A stretch of 64,000 bases of DNA from Tenodera sinensis (taxonomy: Eukaryota; Arthropoda; Insecta; Mantodea; Mantidae). The notes under the pieces are model-generated. The model was not told the origin of the DNA, made no database searches, and saw nothing but the letters and a program-made list of their open reading frames with translations. The position numbers and the translations under genes are program-made. This document shows positions 57,050 through 64,000 of this stretch, in pieces (within the stretch, counting starts at the first letter, position 1; each line of letters starts with the position of its first letter). The stretch covers positions 55,690,971-55,754,970 of the forward strand of contig CM060972.1 in assembly GCA_030765045.1 (NCBI GenBank), written 5' to 3'.

Positions 57050-57190
57050 CTCGTGAAACTTATCAATATCACAAAGTATGTAAGTACTAATAATTTCAAT
57101 ACAATTGAGTTGTACTCACAACACACCCAACACGTTTCAGCACCTCTTTTCTGCCATTTTCAAGATAAACTGGTCTTGGCCAACCTTGCT
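57050..57190 (-). repeat. Penelope-like 3'-end type motif
   Basis: On the minus strand it reads TATCTTGAAAATGGCAGAAAAG, then GTGCTGAAACGTGTTGGGTG. An AAAATGGC followed about 15-20 bases later by CTGAAACGTGTT is the general shape of sequences near Penelope-like element ends. No protein part is adjacent. Confidence 0.4.
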
Positions 57191-57212
57191 ATGAACCGTT
57201 TCAGCCGAGCAC

Positions 57213-57253
57213 TGACGTCGAGCTGACGTCACGTTTACGTCACGATGACGTCA
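57213..57253 (+). promoter_or_regulatory. four CRE-like octamers in 11-bp phase
   Basis: TGACGTCG (57213-57220), TGACGTCA (57224-57231), TTACGTCA (57235-57242) and TGACGTCA (57246-57253) start exactly 11 bp apart. Two are perfect palindromic cAMP-response elements. It could equally be a degenerate 11-bp tandem repeat. No gene start is seen next to it. Confidence 0.5.
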
Positions 57254-58073
57254 GTCTACAGCACCCTACTCATGACGCCTGTGGTGGACAGAGGTGTGGG
57301 ACGCAGCGGTCGGGCGATAGGCCTTGACCCGCATTGACTACTGTGTCACAGGGTTACATTACCATTATTTACCTCTTTACACACAGTCGAAAGCTTAATA
57401 TTCGATTACTATTACCAGTTTAGATTTTATCATTTTCTCAGGCAACTGTTTAAGTAAAAAGTATCATCTATGCAGGATTTTCCGTTTGTGAATCTATTCT
57501 GTATTTTCAATAGAAATACCTCAATGACAATATTACTTCGCTGGGTAATAACTCTCCTTACACTTTTTATTATTCTAGAAGGAGACTTATGCCTATAATT
57601 ATTACTATTCTTCTCATTATAATATTGTGAAATACCAATGACACAAACTGCCATGAACTGTCCTTCACGAGGCTGTCTAATGATAAAAAGTGGGGAAGTA
57701 AAAGCGGACCAAAACTGATGAGATCAGTGACACAAACCGGGTTGACGTTTTTCTTGTCTTTCGGTGTCTGGCGGGCACAAAGGGGAAGAAACTTGCAGTG
57801 AATGCATGATGTTGATAGCACAAAGTTTTAGGAGAAAATTAATAGCTGCAAGATGTCCATGCCTCACTAGAAGCATTTATCCACGTCAGATGTTTTATAG
57901 AGAAAATTGTATAACATGTTTTTTCCTCTTTTTATACTGGAAGTTAGCCCACGGTTATAAATAAAGCTGATGGTTATGTATCTTTTAGGACGAATCTCGT
58001 ACTTAAATACTGTTTTTTTTTCTGAGTAAATAACAATTTTGTATTGACAAAAAACATGCACTTATAAATATAT
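57254..58073. other. unassigned sequence
   Basis: Short opposing frames (57430-57964) only; nothing recognised. Confidence 0.4.
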
Positions 58074-58130
58074 TGTGACACCGGGTGTGGCAAACAACAA
58101 AGGACAGTTGGGGCTGAGCTAACTCAGGTC
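58074..58130 (+). mobile_element. gypsy-like LTR, 5' end fragment (copy 6)
   Basis: TGTGACACCGGGTGTGGCAA then ACAACAAAGGACAGTTGGGG and GCTGAGCTAACTCA. It matches the starts of LTR copies 4 and 5; similarity stops after about 57 bp. Confidence 0.6.
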
Positions 58131-60554
58131 TACTTTTATTGAAGCGTATACGATACATACTCTGTCATCGCGTCAAGGCAAACACACAAAAAAGGAGAAA
58201 AAACAAAATCAGGAATTTGTCAGTTGAAGGCGCAACTATCAATTCTTGTACGTACTATCGATTAACAAAATAAAATGTTGGACGCCAGTGACAATAATAT
58301 GCACTATGGTATATTAGCAGACATTTTATGAGTGGTTTAAACATGGACGATCATAAACAATTGTAGTTATGCTCTCATCGCATAATACACTTTTGTTCTG
58401 TACATTAACATTTTTATGAACATAGTCATTTGTATGCATCTAATCGTCTGTAGTTAAGAAGCAATCTTTTTTCATAAGACCGTTTTTGTTATTGTGAAAC
58501 TGTATTTCGGTAGCGTTGCCAAATTTCGGATCTATAAGTCATTTTTATAGCGCAACTTCATAAGCTATTTCCACAATCTCTAATACTGTTATTCCATGTC
58601 GTTGAATAAACTATATATACAATAATTTTATTGCTTTCTGCTTTCATTGTTTTAGTCGCTGTTTATTCTTATTACCGTCCTGTTATATTGTACTGTCTTT
58701 TTTTTCCGGACAGGCCTTATTTCCATGAACTCTACTATTGGATTAGAAAATCATATGTTATTATATTTTTCTCGGCGTTTTCAATCTGTATGTTGTAAAA
58801 GTAAGTAATGAAATATAACTACAATGCCACAAATGGGTTCTTCGAAGGCTGCAGGAGTTATCCTGTTCGCCAATAAAAATGAACGAAAATTTAGATTGTT
58901 CAGACAAAAAGGTGTATGCAAACAATCTGCAGAAATGGAAAGTAAACTATGTTTTTTGTATATTTTACAAAGTAAGTGGATTACAAAACATATATTCCGG
59001 CTCTAAATATTTCTTTCTTCTACCTTTTCCTCGATCTTTCCATGTTGGTTTGTCCTTGTGGTTGATAGCTCCTTACTATTTTGGAATTCTATTTTCTTTC
59101 ATTTATTCAAGCGTTCTTTTCTGTATTATGTTATTGTTTTGTTTAATTCTGCTGCTTTTAATTGTTGTCGATTTGGTTGTTTTGCTTTTGTCTAGTGTTG
59201 TATATCACAGATATGGCTCTAAGGAATTTTATTTCTGCCGTTTGTATATTTATTTTATATTGTGGCATCATTATCCATGCCTCTGAGCCTATCTTAAAAT
59301 TAGAACAGCCATCCTTTTCTATAGTTTTATTATGGAGTCGTTCCTTGCTTTATTCTTTATTTTATTGTACCTGTTATGGAGCTAAATTTGCTTTCTAAAT
59401 ACTAATTTCTGTTATGCATGTTATTTCACGTCCAAGGAAATTAAATTTTGAGACTTGTTCACTTGTTATTTCCAAAAATTATTTTAAAATTAATTGGATG
59501 GATGGGTTTAAATGTTACTGTTTTTGTTTTATATATATCAGTTGCACTGTTTTCTTCCAGTATTTGCATTTCAGGTACTAATAAAACACTAGTATTCGTT
59601 TCAAAGCGAAGAGAGACGTGGATGTTTAAAAATCAGTGTGTTGACTGCAAGTGTAAAACTATTATTGAAATTTTAAATCATGGAATGTTATCTTTGTGCC
59701 ATGATTAGAGAGTGATGAACCAATATATATAGTATAGCTATTTTGGTGTTTGTGCTTAACAGTTTGACCTTGACGGAACTGCAACATGTGATACGCAATC
59801 AGCTGACACATGGAGTGTATACCTCTTTACTTATGTCACTTACTGTTCGTCTGCACGGCTTAGTAAGTTATTTAATTTCTCTGTATTTATTTGGAATTCA
59901 ATCTCAATTTTGTTTATGATTATATGGCATCATCAAGTTACGTTTTAAATTTTTCCCCGGAAACTTAATGTAAAGAGTTGCTATTGGTAGCGATTTTTGT
60001 AACATTAATGACTTTGTAAAAATAGAGAATATTAAAATAATTATTTTTTGTTTAATTTTTAAGTAAAGAATGTGTTTCAATGTTGAAAATGAGCCACAGA
60101 TTCTATTTATGTGAAAAGTAGTATCAGAGATATTTATATTTATGTAGAACGGTGTGAGTAAAATATCCGAAAACATAATGTTTTATATTTTTCAAAATAA
60201 TTAATTTACAGACTAAGAATAGAAATAGGTATATCATTTTTCGGCTCACAAAATACATAAATTTAATATCAATGAAATCGGAGATGTGACGATCAGATTT
60301 TGTGCGATTTGACATTGAATGACTAATGTGAATTTAGCGGTTAGTCGTCCTTAGAGTTTACAGTTACCACCTATTAGGTTTAATATATTAAAACACACTT
60401 AACATAGCTTCAGTTTGTTCCATAACATTCCTTATTACCAATTTTCACTTTTCTTGCATTTTTGTGGAATAAAAATGTACCACGTGAAGCAGATTCCAAC
60501 CAATATTCTTGAAATTAAAAGCGTTCTCTTAAATCCACACCTTAACTAAATGGT
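58131..60554. other. unassigned AT-rich sequence
   Basis: T-rich frames such as 58879-59286 (135 codons, mostly Leu/Phe/Ile/Tyr) look like chance products of base composition. No domain recognised. Confidence 0.4.
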
Positions 60555-60660
60555 ATTTCGATGTGGAAGGCGTTGGCACTGGAGATTGAACTGGAAACAG
60601 AAAATCCAAGCGCCTCCTTGAGCCACCGCAAAACACTAGCGCCTATCTCGTGCGGCAACT
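60555..60660 (-). mobile_element. tRNA-like SINE head
   Basis: The minus strand reads GCGGTGGCTCAAGGAGGCGC (A-box-like GTGGCTCAAGG) and about 40 bases later CCAGTTCAATCTCCAGTGCC (B-box GTTCAATCTCC). The order and spacing fit a Pol III promoter. No cloverleaf closure was seen. Confidence 0.45.
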
Positions 60661-62204
60661 ACTTCTCCCTCTCAAAGATGCAAGTTGCCTACACAACTTT
60701 CTGCAGGCGTTCTCTTCGTGGTAAAACAACTTGAAGCCTAAATGGCGATAAGCACTAAAAGGAAAGAACAATAGTGTCTGCGGTTTCTTTTTCCTAGTTC
60801 GCGAATCTTCCGTCTGGAGTTGGCTTCATGTTGTCCCCTTCTATTTACTTGTCATTTTCTATTTATTTGTAGCTTGATTTGGTTTTGTGTCCTATTATGT
60901 ATTTTGAATTCTGCCTGGTTTGTAAAGAGGGAAACTGCTGATCGACCTTTCATACTAATCATTCTAATAACACTAATCATTTTGGAAACATAGTATATAA
61001 CAATAGAATAAGTACATTTTTTAGAGTAATAATTAATATTAATTGTGGGAACTTCAAGCTAAGAACATGTAAATATTATAAATAATTCATTTATCGCTTT
61101 CTTTTATAATTATATAAATATAACAATATTAATGGTAGAAACACTGTCGGTACTAATTCAGAAATTTAAACATAGCATGTAGTATTGTGATATTGCGAAC
61201 AATGAAACCAAATATTAAAGTACGAAAAACAATATTAAATAGTTTGCATGATTTTCGCAATACAAATTTCTATAAACCATTTTTAAAGTAAAATACTGAA
61301 TCTGAACTTTCAAGATGAATAATAAGTAATGGAACATTAAAAAAACTAGCACTTAATTTTTTAAATATTATTGATGCAAAATATTTGGGATATTAGCTGA
61401 GTGATAGAACGAGATTTAACTCTTTTGCAGTGTTTGTTGTCTCTTGTGGTTGCTTAGTTATCTAAAACTGTAACTAATTTCATTGTGAAAGACGTGGAAT
61501 TCCCAGGCCTAACAGAAACCACAGTACATACATTTATTATGCATGCAATATTAACCATAAGTTGACGCAAACGGTTCTCTCCGTCGAAGACGTCGCCTTT
61601 AAGACCTATAAGATCTCGTGTTTGGTGTCCGGGCTAGCTCTAGCAAGAGGTCCTAATGTACAGGGTATGCGTCAGTTGTGGTAGGAATGGAACCAAACGA
61701 AGAATCAACCAACATATCACTTTATTTGTAAATTTCCAGATTTGTAGAGAACTGCCGACGATATTTAAATAGAATGTAACTTTGTAACTTCAACGTTATA
61801 ACACTTTAACTTTGTCACCCTTTAGCAACCGCCGAACTATGTATAGCTTACGTACAACTCGATTCAAGACGAGTGTGTGTTGTGTTGCATTTGTTTTTGC
61901 GCGAGCAACACGAAGGAAGCGATTTCCATTGGCTAACTTTAGAGCACGTCATGGTAAGACAGGAATCAGCCCGCGGAATCGTTAGAGCTTTGTACATACA
62001 ACAATTATAACCTTATCACTCATTTGAATCTGCCTGGGCTTCCATTCTTGAGACTTTAATCTATTCAGCTTTATTACGTCTTCCCCTTAACTATTGACTA
62101 GAATCTCCTTTTGTTTCTTTCCATTATCAAATATATATTGACATAATTTCGGTTTAAAAGTTATATTAATAAAACTCTAAAAATAATATTTGAGGTTACA
62201 AAAC
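60661..62204. other. unassigned AT-rich sequence
   Basis: No frame above 60 codons and no recognised repeat. Confidence 0.45.
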
Positions 62205-62300
62205 ATGGCGAAAATTGTTGCATATAAAGAGTACTCTAGAGTAGGGGATTATCATCCTAGAAATTTTCGTCATGCATCATTGAAAGACGCTGAGCTAAAA
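62205..62300 (-). repeat. MsR fragment
   Basis: On plus it reads AAATTTTCGTCATGCATCAT then TGAAAGACGCTGAGCTAAAAT, a diverged version of the AATCTTCGTGTCGCATCCTTG-AAAGACATTAAACTTAAAT block. It lies about 130 bp upstream of copy L, in the opposite orientation. Confidence 0.55.
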
Positions 62301-62431
62301 TAATTTTGAAAATAAGTTGGATACAACTTGAAACATGTCAGCTGTGGAAAATCTTGCAATATTACTAAGATAAGTGAAGCTTTTAGTTTCTAATTTGTTA
62401 TTATTTTAGATTTTTACTTTCTCTACTAGTA

Positions 62432-63200
62432 AGTAGAGTATTGTATCCCACCCAAAAATTCGATGTCGAGATTTCACCGGAAATATGTTTTGAGACCTCC
62501 TGAATCCAGAAACAGCATTTTTGGAGAAAGCTCCGCGTGTGTGTCAGTCTGTTGACAGCATAACTAAAAAACGAAAATTCGGTTAAAAACCAAGTTGGTA
62601 TTTAAGTTTGATGTCAAGGATGCGACACGCAAATTTTGAAGAAAATAGTCCCACCCCAAACTACCCTTTATATGCAAACTTTTTCGAAAATTTTGATTTT
62701 CTTAAAAATGGCTAACGATTTTGATTAAAATGTCATATGTTTGAGATATTTTTATGACAAATGAAATGTATATCTGAACTGTCTGGGTATTTACTCCACA
62801 TGAGTTTTGTATAACTAGTAAACCATAAGTGATAGACAAAATCTTACTGTACAACAATATAGATCTTGCTAAAACACACCATTTATGTGCAGATAAATTT
62901 TGTTGTAGAGTGAACCATTTCGGAGATATTCCTCGTTACTTTTGGAGAACTTACATTTGTGCCAGATGGAACATCGCTATTCATTTATGTTAACCGTGCA
63001 AAGAGAACGGAATTTGAAAACTTTAAAAGATTTGACTGTCACTCAAAGCCTACTGTATTACCATATTCTCCTTACACCTACAAGGAAATAAGCAATAAGA
63101 TAATTTCTGCAAATGTTTTTTCTGAAATAACACGAAGACGAAGAGATTATAAGAATTACTCTACAAGAGTAGAGAAAGTCATGTGACCGCAACACATCAG
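62432..63200 (+). repeat. MsR copy L (full length, short microsatellite)
   Basis: Starts AGTAGAGTATTGTATCCCAC and ends ACCGCAACACATCAG. The microsatellite site is only GTGTGTGTCAGTCTGTTG (62537-62554). All blocks are in order. The frame at 62959-63186 is a shadow of its 3' third. Confidence 0.92.
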
Positions 63201-64000
63201 TTTATTTATTTATTTTTATTTAGCAAACCTGAATACGTCTAACTTTCCTGCTTGCTGTTTGCACTGTAGAGGAAGTAAAATACTATTTTGAGTCTCAGAA
63301 CTCGTGCTTTGGGTGAAATCTTGTTAAAATTCAATACATCTTGGATAACCTATAGAGAAACTAAAGTAAGGTCTAAGAGTAAATTAGAAGGAGAGGTTTT
63401 TGACTTGTGTAATGCAGTTGCACGGCTAGATATGAAAAAGGAGGAAAATGAATAGGGAAGGAAGCACAAGCCGTGTTGTAAAGGTCAGCTCGAAGTGTGG
63501 GATTGCACCACACCACGCTCTGCGCGCACTATCTTTGTTTCTGCATATTCATGAATGCCCTCGGGTCGCGCTGCACCTTAAGGTCAAGCTCAAAAATTAA
63601 ACACAAAATTGAAGTAATTTACCACTCTGCTGTATACCAGAGAAGTGGGAAAAAAGGGAAACACCTTGATTACTCAGAAACCTTCTACTAGTTATCTATA
63701 GGAGTCCCTCAATGCCAACACACTGCTTCAAGAACTATCATATTGATGATTTAATCACAGTTTCTTCTCCTTCCTTCTTCCTCACAAGCCTTAAGCCTAT
63801 AAACCTGTTCCGGAGCCAACTCGTCTTCCACCTCGTCCACTCCCATCCAGCACTTCTTCCTGTCAAGGATGGGTCACTGCTGTCCCTTTTTGGAGGGTAA
63901 TTGCATCCTTCCATATTCTTCTAGGTCGACCAGATCACGCTTCCCAATGGGTTGGTAAAAATATGCTTGCCTTGTTGGCCTATCAATGACACTCTTTTTA
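63201..64000. other. unassigned sequence at the window end
   Basis: A short TTTATTTATTTATT run follows copy L. AGAGGAAGTAAAATACTATT at 63270 resembles an MsR 5' edge but does not continue. The 63780-64000 part is GC-richer and may belong to a repeat cut by the window end. Confidence 0.35.

Noticed and set aside
58879..59286. 135-codon frame with long hydrophobic runs resembling membrane segments
   Set aside because: Hydrophobicity follows from T-rich composition; no recognised family and no clear start context.
63780..64000. Possible LINE 3' remnant at the window end
   Set aside because: No readable reverse transcriptase motif in any frame; cut by the window end.

Overview
This window looks like intergenic or intronic DNA from a large, AT-rich animal genome. 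Its mobile elements point to an arthropod, most likely an insect: mariner, Tc1-like, hAT, Penelope-like and RTE-like pieces, gypsy-like LTRs and tRNA-derived SINEs. A polyneopteran insect would fit, but I cannot set the order from sequence alone. I found no host protein-coding gene, rRNA, functional tRNA, CRISPR array or bacterial-type signal. Every long open frame is either a decayed transposase, a microsatellite artefact, or an unrecognised chance-like ORF.

The dominant signal is one dispersed repeat, called MsR here. It is about 0.8 kb without its microsatellite. About 14 copies or fragments lie on both strands between 13.6 kb and 63.2 kb. Each complete copy has the same layout: a 5' end around TATTCCACCCAAAAAT, then a microsatellite at one fixed place, then a constant stretch starting CAGCATAACTCAAAAACGAA and ending near AGAGTAGAGAAAGTCATGTG. 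The microsatellite differs between copies, from a few units to an 83-bp GT run, a CAGA tract of about 630 bp and a TCTG tract of about 1.14 kb. I recognise no coding capacity in MsR and cannot assign it to a named family.

Layout. 0-5 kb: two gypsy-like LTRs, a decayed DDE transposase and a SINE head. 6.6-12.8 kb: a SINE, a tRNA-like element, a Tc1-like pseudogene, an RTE-like LINE remnant and hAT fragment 1. 13.6-17.1 kb: MsR copies and two more pieces of the DDE family seen at 1.3 kb. 17.1-21.7 kb: AT-rich and featureless. 21.7-23.1 kb: a Penelope-like fragment with a GIY-YIG domain inside long inverted arms, followed by an inverted pair of short repeats. 27-29 kb: mariner copy 1 and hAT fragment 2. 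31-35 kb: an LTR and two DDE fragments. 35.7-50.9 kb: the MsR cluster, with SINEs and another LTR. 53.2-58.1 kb: mariner copy 2, further LTR pieces, and an 11-bp-phased array of CRE-like octamers at 57.2 kb. 58.1-62.2 kb: mostly AT-rich unassigned sequence. 62.2-63.2 kb: the last MsR copy.

No genes here act together. The window records repeated insertion, truncation, nesting and microsatellite growth. The main candidates for something undescribed are the MsR family with its fixed-site microsatellite, its inverted pair at 38 kb, and the 11-bp-phased octamers.
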